A stretch of DNA of 46,533 nt from Candidatus Geothermarchaeota archaeon (GTDB lineage: Archaea > Thermoproteota > Nitrososphaeria > Geothermarchaeales > JDFR-13): the NCBI GenBank assembly GCA_015523725.1, contig WAJV01000087.1:1-46533 (forward strand), written 5' to 3'. The notes under the pieces are model-generated. The model was not told where the DNA came from and did no database searches. It saw nothing but the letters and a program-made list of their open reading frames with translations. Within the stretch, counting starts at the first letter, position 1; the number at the start of each line of letters is the position of its first letter. Shown piece after piece: positions 18,077 to 26,195 of the stretch. The translations under genes were made by a program, and so were the position numbers.

Positions 18077-18956
18077 CCCTATCCACCGGATGCTCACTAT
18101 ATAAAATATCCCTATATGCCTCTAATTGATTTAACTTAACCCCCATAAACTCAGCCACAGATACAACATCAATACTCTCCATAACCCTAAATAAATACTT
18201 ATTAAGCCACACATGATAATCCCTATCCCTAAGCAAATGATGATCAATAACCACCCTCGAGAGATTATCCAAGCTCCTAAGAAGCCCAGCCAAGGAAAAA
18301 CCCGAGTAATCAATAACCTCCGAGGGAACCCTATCCCCAAGATATGTAAGAGGACCATCAACATAAATTAATTCCGGATCAACACTCCTAATAAACATGG
18401 ATACATCCTCATCAACATAGGACTCAATATCACTAGTATATAAAAAGCTGGAGCCACCATACTCCAAATACACCATAACAACAAAACCCAATCTATCATC
18501 AGGTCCATGTTTAACCGGCCTCGAAAACCTTATATATAATCCCCCCAAATCAACCTCAACACCATCACATACATTAATATCCACATCAACACCCTCCTCA
18601 CGAAGCCTATGTAAAAGGAAATGACTCCGCCTAATCTGACTGGGATTAATATTATTATCGGGATCCTTCATATACAAAACCTTTCCTCCAAAAACCCTGT
18701 CAACATCCCTCCTCGGACTAAAGTGGTCAAAATGATAATGAGTCAAGATAATAATATCGGACCCCTCAGCCAGATCAACAATTCTACTCCACGCCTCCTC
18801 CATAGCCTCCCGCTCAATAGGATGAGGGGGAAGACCATACCTCCATGGACCCAAGGCCACACCAGGATCAATAAAAACCTTATAACCCCCAGCCTCAACA
18901 TATGTAGCCATACTCCTAACTCCTAACGAATCAGCGGCAACAAACCTAATCCTCAT
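18069..18956 (-). CDS. UPF0282 family metallo-beta-lactamase-fold hydrolase
   Basis: About 295 residues of the archaeal UPF0282 group (COG2248). The start MRIRFVAADSLGVRSMATYV is the family signature. The metal site is complete: THYHFDHFSP, a later histidine in KHGPDD, the bridging aspartate in YTSDIES and the last histidine in IDHHLLRD. Fold relatives are nucleases, phosphodiesterases or lactonases; the substrate of this family is not known to me. The track start is GTG 18962, but ATG 18956 has GGAG five bases upstream and matches the family. Its stop overlaps the SMC start, so it is the first gene of the SMC operon. Confidence 0.9.
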   Translation of the reverse strand: MRIRFVAADSLGVRSMATYVEAGGYKVFIDPGVALGPWRYGLPPHPIEREAMEEAWSRIVDLAEGSDIIILTHYHFDHFSPRRDVDRVFGGKVLYMKDPDNNINPSQIRRSHFLLHRLREEGVDVDINVCDGVEVDLGGLYIRFSRPVKHGPDDRLGFVVMVYLEYGGSSFLYTSDIESYVDEDVSMFIRSVDPELIYVDGPLTYLGDRVPSEVIDYSGFSLAGLLRSLDNLSRVVIDHHLLRDRDYHVWLNKYLFRVMESIDVVSVAEFMGVKLNQLEAYRDILYSEHPVDRDG

Positions 18957-19081
18957 ACACACTCCACATCGAGAAACATCTAACCATCATAATTAGAAAA
19001 CCAATCAATATAAATCTTAGATTCAATAAAGAATAACAATAATATTAAACATCAAATCAAAATATAGATAAATAAATCAAC

Positions 19082-19630
19082 TTAACCAATATCATACTTA
19101 ACTACACTATTAGGATCAATAGTCATGAAATGCCCCTCCGAAATATATAGAATAGGGCGGTAAGAAGTAGGATCCCAATGCGTACTATATTTATCCTTAA
19201 CATATGCATCAACAACATCACCTATAAACAAATCATGATCACCCGCCTCAACAATCTTTAAAACCCTACACTCAAGAATCCCCAAAGCCTCCTCAACGAC
19301 GGCGATAGGAAGCGTCCTACCAACACCCCTAGTCAAACCACATACACTAAATTTATCCTTAACATCCCACCCAGATATAGTACCAGCCTTATAAACACTA
19401 TCAACATACCCAAACTCCATAATATTAACCGCAAACATCCCACTACCCTTAATAATATTGTACGAGAAGCGTTCCCTAGAAATCGCTACAGCAACCCTAC
19501 TAGGCACATAAGACACAGGAACAACCCACCCAACAGTCAACAAAGCATCCCTACCCTCAAAACTCGAGCTAACCAAGACAGCGATCGAGGGCTGTACTAG
19601 GCGAATCTGATCGACATTCACATCAATCAT
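19082..19630 (-). CDS. Flavin reductase-like FMN-binding protein
   Basis: About 182 residues of the flavin reductase / DIM6-NTAB split-barrel family, which binds FMN and often reduces free flavin with NAD(P)H. The family pattern runs LVQPSIAVLVSSS, LTVGWVVPVSYVPSRVAVAIS, FAVNIMEF and then HDLFIGDVVDAYV near the C-terminus. I prefer ATG 19630 because family proteins start shortly before the LVQPS strand; the track ATG at 19666 is possible. It stands alone, 125 bases from the UPF0282 gene, and ends in an AT-rich gap with no feature I can name. Confidence 0.85.
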   Translation of the reverse strand: MIDVNVDQIRLVQPSIAVLVSSSFEGRDALLTVGWVVPVSYVPSRVAVAISRERFSYNIIKGSGMFAVNIMEFGYVDSVYKAGTISGWDVKDKFSVCGLTRGVGRTLPIAVVEEALGILECRVLKIVEAGDHDLFIGDVVDAYVKDKYSTHWDPTSYRPILYISEGHFMTIDPNSVVKYDIG

Positions 19631-19727
19631 AGACAATATATTATCAAAGACCCAACATATAACCATATCTATTAATAATAAAAAATAAAAATAATAGAGA
19701 CATAAAGATACTTAATTAGAACTAAAG

Positions 19728-19841
19728 AGCCCCGTCGTCTAGCGGCCAAGGATGCCGGCCTCTGGATCGGCGCGAGAAGCGCCAATGGAATACGGCTGGA
19801 GGAGATAGCCGGTGACCCCGGTTCGAATCCGGGCGGGGCTA
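19728..19841 (+). tRNA. tRNA-Gln (CUG) with a 42-nt intron
   Basis: The acceptor AGCCCCG pairs with CGGGGCT and is followed by discriminator A. The D stem is GTCT/GGAT. The anticodon arm is CCGGC / CTCTGG...A / GCCGG and gives anticodon CTG. The T arm is CCCGG TTCGAAT CCGGG and the variable loop has four bases. The anticodon loop is interrupted after position 37 by an intron of about 42 bases (19765-19806), the usual archaeal 37/38 site for splicing by the bulge-helix-bulge endonuclease. An A-rich TATA candidate lies near 19681-19696. No CCA is encoded. Confidence 0.93.
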
Positions 19842-19869
19842 TTAAATTAAATTTCTGAAAAATAATTAA

Positions 19870-21711
19870 TTATTTTATTGGGTATTTATCTAAAATTATC
19901 AATCCTATTACTCCAATAATTGTGAGTGTTAACAATATATAATTATTGATATACATATATTTAGCTATTGCTATTTTAATCGAAGTTCCGTCAGATGTAA
20001 AGGTAGCAATCGATATTTTAATTAAAGAAACACCATCATCCAATAGCAATCCAGGGGAGAATATTTGATCTCTATTTGCTTGAAATAATCTTTTAATACT
20101 ATATTCTAATCTGTCTATTTTTAAATGTAACTCGATTCCATTATATAAAGGAAAACTTGCATTACCATCGTTCGACAATACAATATTAGAGCTATTCAAT
20201 ATTTCATGCCCCAAATAAGTAATTGAATGCCCCGAAATATGTATGGATCTTCTCTTAGCAATATCATAAAAAGAATAAAAATCACTTCCAGAATAACTCT
20301 CAGTAAATAATATAATTAAAGTTATACTCATTATGAGAGAATGCAATAAGAAACCCTGTTTCACCTTTTTCCTAAATGCCCAATAAATTATTGATAAAAA
20401 GGGGATAAGCAATAACATTGGAACATATGGCTTAGGTTCAAAGAGATTATATGTCTTCAATCCAATGAAAAATAATAATAAAAATAAAATTATTCCATAT
20501 ATTATATAGAAATTCTTCCACTTTACTAAAACTAATGAAATTAATGACGGCAATACAGCTGAAATAATAAACATCACAAATATAGCATATGTAAAATCTT
20601 CGCTAAGTATGGGATTAGCTCCATATGAAAAGTGAACGGATAAATTAACTGTCATAATCAGTGATATTAAAATAATTAATAAATATATAGAGGAGGTTGA
20701 TAATCTTATGTAATATTCTTCATCATCAGAAAACCATGGATAAAAAGGCCTTTTATAAACTTCTCTTCCCATTAATATGAAACCAACTATTGAAGAAAAA
20801 AGAATAGACTCGGCTACTTTATTAACATCGACCCCATTATAGCTACCAATTATTACTGGAGGAACCAAAAAAGTATTCAATATGGTAAAAAATATAAGTA
20901 AAAGAGTGGACGAAAATGCTAAACTACCTATTACTCTTTTATAACCCAATCTTAGAGAATCTTTCGTATACAGTAATACACTTAGACCAGCTATAATTAG
21001 AATATCAATTATCGAAAAGGAGGCTATGGTTCTGCCCGACTGATTAACAATCATTATATAGATTCTAAGCATAAACGATATAAAAAGAAAGACAATCGCT
21101 ATATTAATTATCTTTCTAATTATTCTGAGGATCCTATCTAATTTCTTTATCCATGTAGTAGAAATAAGTAATCCAAGAAGAATACTCATTAAAACAGATG
21201 AAAATATAAAAACATATGTGATAATAATCATGGGTTCATCTTGATAAATGTAACCTCCCATCCCATTATTTATGGTTATGCCTCTATTAGAATATATTCC
21301 TGAAAAAATCATAATTATATGTAAAACTATAACATATAAGGAGGTTCCCCATATAAATTTCCTAAACTCAATTCTCCCCATGTATCCATTTAATATAATC
21401 CTAATTATTCCCATGCTTATTATGAGAAAGAATGATAGAATAAGATACGTGTTACCAAATATAATAGAAGATATTACATGTATAAAAGATGCTCCGTTAT
21501 ACATATATTCAAAAACTATATCAAAAAGATAATTTTTAATATACATCATATGAGTATACAATCCAAATTCTAGTAATATTAGAAAAAACTGAATTATAAA
21601 TATAAATTTTTCAAGCAATCTCCTTTTATATGTATATCTTATTACAAAAAATATATGCAAAAAAGATACTAGAATAATAATATATGTGATTATTATCAGT
21701 AGATTAAGCAT
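19870..21711 (-). CDS. Large polytopic membrane protein, possibly CcmF/CcsA-like
   Basis: 613 residues with roughly 14-15 hydrophobic segments, a soluble domain near residues 490-580 (NDGNASFPLYNGIELHLKIDRLEYS, rich in beta strands) and a final membrane helix. The layout of many helices plus a late extracytoplasmic domain recalls CcmF-type cytochrome c assembly proteins, and the YNGASFIHVISSIIFGNTYL region is faintly like their early loop. However, the tryptophan-rich WWD heme motif is absent, so I would not assign that function. It lies one base before the prenyl synthase gene stop and is likely co-transcribed with it. The base composition is T-rich compared with flanking minus-strand genes. 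Confidence 0.6.
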   Translation of the reverse strand: MLNLLIIITYIIILVSFLHIFFVIRYTYKRRLLEKFIFIIQFFLILLEFGLYTHMMYIKNYLFDIVFEYMYNGASFIHVISSIIFGNTYLILSFFLIISMGIIRIILNGYMGRIEFRKFIWGTSLYVIVLHIIMIFSGIYSNRGITINNGMGGYIYQDEPMIIITYVFIFSSVLMSILLGLLISTTWIKKLDRILRIIRKIINIAIVFLFISFMLRIYIMIVNQSGRTIASFSIIDILIIAGLSVLLYTKDSLRLGYKRVIGSLAFSSTLLLIFFTILNTFLVPPVIIGSYNGVDVNKVAESILFSSIVGFILMGREVYKRPFYPWFSDDEEYYIRLSTSSIYLLIILISLIMTVNLSVHFSYGANPILSEDFTYAIFVMFIISAVLPSLISLVLVKWKNFYIIYGIILFLLLFFIGLKTYNLFEPKPYVPMLLLIPFLSIIYWAFRKKVKQGFLLHSLIMSITLIILFTESYSGSDFYSFYDIAKRRSIHISGHSITYLGHEILNSSNIVLSNDGNASFPLYNGIELHLKIDRLEYSIKRLFQANRDQIFSPGLLLDDGVSLIKISIATFTSDGTSIKIAIAKYMYINNYILLTLTIIGVIGLIILDKYPIK

Positions 21712-21712
21712 C

Positions 21713-22645
21713 TTAACCCCTCCTTACTCCTAGTTTATTAATTAGTAATCTCAGAATATTTTTATAAAAAGATTCTAGTGGTATGTCATCTATAATCGCT
21801 TGCGATTTAGTCATATATTTAGATATCAATTCATAAGAATATTCAAGTGCTTTATTTATTTCCATATTATAAGTATTAGTCAATACACCGATTAAATTTG
21901 GTTTGCCCACATCCATACCACTTGGTTTCCCCATAGTATTTGGATCGCCTACAAAATCTAGTACATCATCTCTATATTGGAAAGCCATACCAAGATACCT
22001 ACCCAATTTTTTAAATATGTGTATTAAATCATTTCTCCTCGCCACTAATGCGGTTGCTTCTAAAACTTTCTCGAAAAGGATAGCAGTCTTTTTATACACG
22101 ATTTTATTATAAACTTCTAGATCTACATTATATATTCTCCCAAGATAATTAAGTTCTAAAGCCTCTCCATCGCACAGATTTATTCCTGCTTCAGCAAATA
22201 TCCTAATCACATCACCGCCTAGACTAGATAATAGATAATTTGGATAAACTATCAATAAATCTCCCGCAATTATGGCCCTATTTATACCATATTGTCTATG
22301 CACTGTAGGAAGCCCTCTCCTAAAGCTTGAATCATCGATGATGTCATCATGAATAAGACTAGCGGTGTGATAGAGTTCTGCGGATGTCGATATTATTAAA
22401 ATTTTCTCTTTATCTCCCCCAATAGAAATACCCAAAATATAACTAAATATTCCGCGCACAAGTTTCCCTCTTCCAACTAGATGATATACAGCCTTTTTAA
22501 GTAGTTCATCATCAATAACTAGTCTTGAAAGAGCCTTTCTTAAGCTCTTTAGAATCTTTTTACCTACATCTTCTAAAAAATCAACATATTCCTTTGGAAC
22601 GTCGTCATCACCGATAAGCAAACTAACATTGTACCTGGTATCCAT
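21713..22645 (-). CDS. Polyprenyl diphosphate synthase (GGPP/FPP synthase type)
   Basis: 310 residues. It condenses isopentenyl diphosphate with allylic primers to make C15-C25 prenyl chains, the precursors of archaeal ether lipids. The first aspartate-rich motif DDIID is near residue 100 (LIHDDIIDDSSFRRGLPTVH) and the second, QYRDDVLDF, near 224-231. The KxxGKxxR-type region appears as GRGKLVRG. The chain length of the product cannot be fixed from sequence. ATG 22645 has GGGAGG six bases upstream. It is followed by the large membrane protein, and both lie in the block of atypical composition. Confidence 0.92.
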   Translation of the reverse strand: MDTRYNVSLLIGDDDVPKEYVDFLEDVGKKILKSLRKALSRLVIDDELLKKAVYHLVGRGKLVRGIFSYILGISIGGDKEKILIISTSAELYHTASLIHDDIIDDSSFRRGLPTVHRQYGINRAIIAGDLLIVYPNYLLSSLGGDVIRIFAEAGINLCDGEALELNYLGRIYNVDLEVYNKIVYKKTAILFEKVLEATALVARRNDLIHIFKKLGRYLGMAFQYRDDVLDFVGDPNTMGKPSGMDVGKPNLIGVLTNTYNMEINKALEYSYELISKYMTKSQAIIDDIPLESFYKNILRLLINKLGVRRG

Positions 22646-22767
22646 ATTTATCCTCCCACATAGAGCATTTTTAATAAAAAAATAATAAATAAATACTTAA
22701 TTCAGATACATACTTTAGTAGTAATTAACACTAATATATAAAATATTTTTTGGAGTGGTGCTAAGAG

Positions 22768-23421
22768 ATGCCGGGGTTTACATCGATTCTTTTAGCTTTA
22801 TCAGCTGCTTTTGGTGGTTTGATTTCAATATTCACATGGTATATATTTAATTCGATAAATCATATCTATAAAACATTTCAATTAAAAGAAATTAAATTAA
22901 TATATTATGGATTTACATCTTTTTTTATATCTTCATTATTCCTATTCATTATGAACACTATATCCCTAGCTGTAGATATTACGATGTCTATTCCTGAGAA
23001 TACTCTAAAAACGATTAATGAAATATCGTATATCTTTTACAACTTATATTTAATTATAGGGCTCATGCTACTAATTACTTCCTATCAAAGAACCGAGAAC
23101 TTGCGAACTGGCTTATCATTGATTTTTATAGGACTCCCATTTGGCATAGAATTTACAGACATATTGAGAATCATGTCAACTATATTAATTGTTGAGTTAA
23201 TAATTTTTACATCCATTACAATTAGGAATAAACATAAACTATTTAGTAGTAGTCTTTGGATAATATCACAATTATTAATAATGACTGGACGGTTAATTAA
23301 TCTCATTTTTCCAGGCGAATTCACATATATTGCTGTAATATACTTCGACTTATTTGCATTTACAAGTCTCGTTTTAATGATGCTAGAAGCTAAAGAAAAG
23401 GTAATGAGAAGTGAAATATAG
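22768..23421 (+). CDS. Hypothetical membrane protein (about seven helices)
   Basis: 217 residues with about six or seven hydrophobic helices, short loops and a charged C-terminal tail (EAKEKVMRSEI). I recognise no family. ATG 22768 has GGAGTGGTG upstream and a TATA-like AATATATAAAATATTT about 26 bases away. Its last 11 bases overlap the start of the winged-helix gene, so the two proteins are probably made together. A membrane sensor paired with a regulator is possible. It is in the T-rich block. Confidence 0.65.
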   Translation: MPGFTSILLALSAAFGGLISIFTWYIFNSINHIYKTFQLKEIKLIYYGFTSFFISSLFLFIMNTISLAVDITMSIPENTLKTINEISYIFYNLYLIIGLMLLITSYQRTENLRTGLSLIFIGLPFGIEFTDILRIMSTILIVELIIFTSITIRNKHKLFSSSLWIISQLLIMTGRLINLIFPGEFTYIAVIYFDLFAFTSLVLMMLEAKEKVMRSEI

Positions 23422-23704
23422 ACCAGATTTAGTAATATTGTTAGATATATTGGAATCCCTCAACAAGGAAGGGGTAACGATAAGTCATATATGCACCTAC
23501 TCAAATATGCCCAATCCAAGGGTAAAAGAGAAACTAAGCCAGATGATAGAAGGGGGATTAATAGAGGAGATAAGAAGGGAGGATGGGAAGAGACTATATA
23601 GAATAACAGATAAAGGAATCAAGACGAGAAACAAAATAAGGGAGATAGTAATCTTATTAAATGAATTAGGCCTCATAAACGTAAATAGGAAAAACTTAGT
23701 ATGA
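23411..23704 (+). CDS. Winged-helix transcriptional regulator
   Basis: 97 residues, almost entirely one winged helix: a first helix VILLDILESLNKEG, a recognition helix region NMPNPRVKEKLSQMIEGGLI, and a beta wing with KRLYRITDKG, followed by a C-terminal helix that may dimerise. This is the ArnR/DUF4364-like shape common in archaea. It starts with GTG 23411 inside the end of the membrane protein gene. Targets are unknown; the overlapped membrane protein may be its sensor. Confidence 0.82.
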   Translation: MKYRPDLVILLDILESLNKEGVTISHICTYSNMPNPRVKEKLSQMIEGGLIEEIRREDGKRLYRITDKGIKTRNKIREIVILLNELGLINVNRKNLV

Positions 23705-23708
23705 CAAA

Positions 23709-24398
23709 TTATATATATTCCAAAAACTTATAACCACCACATTCAACCAAGAAACCAATCAAAGACTCATGCCTCACAGTATACTCCAAATCCTTATCAA
23801 CAGGAGTAATCCTAAGATCCTCAACTCCATTTCCACCAAGAAAATCAAATTTATTGAAAAGAATCCACTCCCCCAAAAACGACAATATAATTCTAGATAC
23901 ATACATATAACCCATCAAGGCAGAGACCAGATCCTCATCCGTAGCGACAAATACGGGTAGTGAACTGCCTAAGACTACCTCCACCCCACCGACACCATCA
24001 AGCTTCACAACACGCCTCCCATCCAGAAAACCCTCCAACTTACCTCTACCCAATTGAATAACATCACTATACCTAACAGAATCATCAACACCACCAACCC
24101 CATGCAGTAGAGTAAGGTCGATAGACAATATATTGTGTTTATAGGAAAACAGTCTCAGAACCCTATTTAATCTACGGGAATTATACATAATACCATATAT
24201 CGGTCTCCTACGCACACCCAAAGTCTCACTAGCCCCTAGCAAATCATAAAGCTTCACCGGATTAACCACTACAGAATCACGAGTCAACATATATAGCGAC
24301 TCATCCAAATAAATCTCCCTAGTCTCAAACCCACTCAAGAAACCATTGACATAATCCCCTAGTAAATTAGAATAAAAAGATTTTAGGCAACTATACAT
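23709..24398 (-). CDS. Hypothetical protein
   Basis: 229 residues, soluble, mixed alpha/beta with several glycine-rich turns (LHGVGGVDD and LDGVGGVEVVLG) and no recognisable catalytic motif. I do not recognise the family. It starts 12 bases after the GAPDH stop, in the same direction, so it is probably in the GAPDH operon. Its G/T-rich third positions match the minus-strand genes around it, so it is a resident gene. The 3' end nearly meets the convergent winged-helix gene. Confidence 0.65.
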   Translation of the reverse strand: MYSCLKSFYSNLLGDYVNGFLSGFETREIYLDESLYMLTRDSVVVNPVKLYDLLGASETLGVRRRPIYGIMYNSRRLNRVLRLFSYKHNILSIDLTLLHGVGGVDDSVRYSDVIQLGRGKLEGFLDGRRVVKLDGVGGVEVVLGSSLPVFVATDEDLVSALMGYMYVSRIILSFLGEWILFNKFDFLGGNGVEDLRITPVDKDLEYTVRHESLIGFLVECGGYKFLEYI

Positions 24399-24410
24399 CG
24401 AATCCTATCC

Positions 24411-25415
24411 TCATCCAACCAATCTCCCAATCAACTTAGCCAAATGATAGGAATACCCAAACTCATTATCGTACCAAGCCACCGTCTTAACGACACGCCC
24501 CCCACTAACTGAAGTGAGTAGACTATCATATATCGATAGATATGGTAAATCAATTATATCGCTAGATACAACGGGATCCTCAATATACAGCAGGGACTCA
24601 GATAACTCACCCTCCGCAGCCTCCCTGAAAGCCTTATTCACATCCTCCTTACTTACCTCCTTAGAAACCAATACATTTAGGTCCACTAAAGACCCATCGC
24701 TAACAGGAACCCTAACAGCGATAGCATTCAATCTACCCTTTAGATGTGGATATATTTGGAAAATTGCCTTAGCCGCACCAGTACTGGTTGGGACAATATT
24801 GACAGCCGCAGCCCGAGCCCTCCTAAAATCCCTATGAACACTATCCAATAACCTCTGATCATTTGTATAAGCATGTATAGTAGTCATCTGACCAGCCTCA
24901 ATACCAAAATTCTCCTCCAAAACCTTAATCAAGGGAGCCAATGCATTCGTAGTACACGAACCCATTGAAACGACCTTATGCTTACTCCCATCAAATTCAC
25001 TCTCATTAAGATATGGAAGAATCATTATATCTGGGTCTGGCATAGGGGCGGATACAAAGACATATTCTACACCATTGCCTAAGTGAAGGGACGCTGCCCT
25101 ATGCTCCCTAAAAATACCCGAGGCTTCAACAACGACATCAACATCCTTCTTATGCCAAGGAATCTCAGCCGGATTCTTATAACTAAATACCTTAACCTCC
25201 ATGTCTCCAACAACAATATTATCCCCATTCACCGATACACTATGATTCAGCCTACCATGTATACTATCATACTTCAATAAATGGGCCAAGAGAGAGACAC
25301 TAGTTATGTCATTAATTGCAACTACATCAACGCCATCAATCTCCAAAGAACTCCTGAAGAACATCCGACCAATCCTACCGAAACCATTAATACCAACTCT
25401 AACCAATCGATACAC
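24411..25415 (-). CDS. gap: Class I (bacterial/eukaryotic-type) glyceraldehyde-3-phosphate dehydrogenase
   Basis: 334 residues. It oxidises glyceraldehyde 3-phosphate to 1,3-bisphosphoglycerate with NAD(P). The Rossmann start VGINGFGRIGR is followed by the ND pair (near 35) common in NAD users. The catalytic cysteine is at about 154 in SMGSCTTNALAPL and the histidine at about 181 in TTIHAYTND; RRARAAAVNIVPTSTGAAKA and WYDNEFGYS are also present. The usual second cysteine of CTTNC is alanine here. Most archaea use the unrelated class II enzyme, so this form suggests transfer or a separate role. The start is GTG 25415 or TTG 25406; GGGGGGTG lies just upstream. Confidence 0.93.
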   Translation of the reverse strand: MYRLVRVGINGFGRIGRMFFRSSLEIDGVDVVAINDITSVSLLAHLLKYDSIHGRLNHSVSVNGDNIVVGDMEVKVFSYKNPAEIPWHKKDVDVVVEASGIFREHRAASLHLGNGVEYVFVSAPMPDPDIMILPYLNESEFDGSKHKVVSMGSCTTNALAPLIKVLEENFGIEAGQMTTIHAYTNDQRLLDSVHRDFRRARAAAVNIVPTSTGAAKAIFQIYPHLKGRLNAIAVRVPVSDGSLVDLNVLVSKEVSKEDVNKAFREAAEGELSESLLYIEDPVVSSDIIDLPYLSIYDSLLTSVSGGRVVKTVAWYDNEFGYSYHLAKLIGRLVG

Positions 25416-25565
25416 CCCCCGACAAGCAGTAGAGATAACTCGATAATTAATAAATTAACAAACAACCCCTTATAATTATATAAGACTCCGCGATAATATT
25501 ATATCAAGGAGGTATCCACTAATAAAATCCAAATAAATACTGAAAAATATCCCACATTTAGGTTA

Positions 25566-26195
25566 ATGGAGTTGATTAGCTTGGAAATTAGGGAGGAGCT
25601 CGTGAAAATAATAGCCAGGCTAGGAATACTCTCCTTCGGAGATTATATACTTGCCAATGGAATACATACACAATATTACCTAGACTTCTCACTTCTAGCC
25701 AACAACCCTAGATATCTAGATAAAGTCGTCGACTTTATAATATATAAAATAAAGAACAGGAATATAGATACAGATGTAACGAAACTAGTAGGGATCATGA
25801 ACAAAGGATCACTCCTAGTAATTCCCTCATCCATAAAGATGGGGAAGCCATTCGCCCTCTTCGGCAAATACGAGAATAAGGTCTTAATAGGCACCCTAGA
25901 CCCAAACGATAAAGTACTAATAATAGATGATTTAATCAGTAGCGGTAAAACAATAAGTAGAATATCGAGAATACTGAAAAATATGTATAAATGTAGTATA
26001 AATAAGGCAGTGGTAATCTTGGACAGGGAGGATGGAGGGATACCCAGGTTAAAGAAAATGGGAATCAACGTATATCCGTTAATAAAAATGAGTGAACTAA
26101 TAGACCTAATGTATGGAATGGGAATAGTAGGTGATGAAGAGAAGGATATAGTTTATTCAGAAATTAAATTAAGGAAAAGAGGATTACGGCGATAA
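25566..26195 (+). CDS. Orotate phosphoribosyltransferase-like protein
   Basis: 209 residues. The N-terminal part GILSFGDYILANGIHTQYYLDF follows the PyrE pattern (FG-x-F/Y-x-LA/S-G), and VLIIDDLISSGKTI is the PRPP-binding loop of type I phosphoribosyltransferases. The central region is unusual: where OPRT has the K-x-x-K catalytic loop there is KPFALFGKYENKVL, so activity as true OPRT is uncertain. If active it makes OMP from orotate in pyrimidine synthesis. ATG 25566 has AGGTTA upstream; a much better Shine-Dalgarno, AAGGAGGT, lies about 55 bases upstream without a start. It is divergent from gap and converges on the DUF92 gene with a 32-base overlap. Confidence 0.75.
   Translation: MELISLEIREELVKIIARLGILSFGDYILANGIHTQYYLDFSLLANNPRYLDKVVDFIIYKIKNRNIDTDVTKLVGIMNKGSLLVIPSSIKMGKPFALFGKYENKVLIGTLDPNDKVLIIDDLISSGKTISRISRILKNMYKCSINKAVVILDREDGGIPRLKKMGINVYPLIKMSELIDLMYGMGIVGDEEKDIVYSEIKLRKRGLRR

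Noticed and set aside
15027-18956. Wadjet (JetABCD) defence system
   Set aside because: An SMC, kleisin and kite-like set is present, but there is no TOPRIM JetD, the SMC head is SMC6-like, and the fourth gene is a widespread archaeal MBL family. SMC5/6-like is the better reading.
19870-21711. Firm assignment as CcmF
   Set aside because: The tryptophan-rich heme motif is missing and no cytochrome c genes or other Ccm proteins are near.
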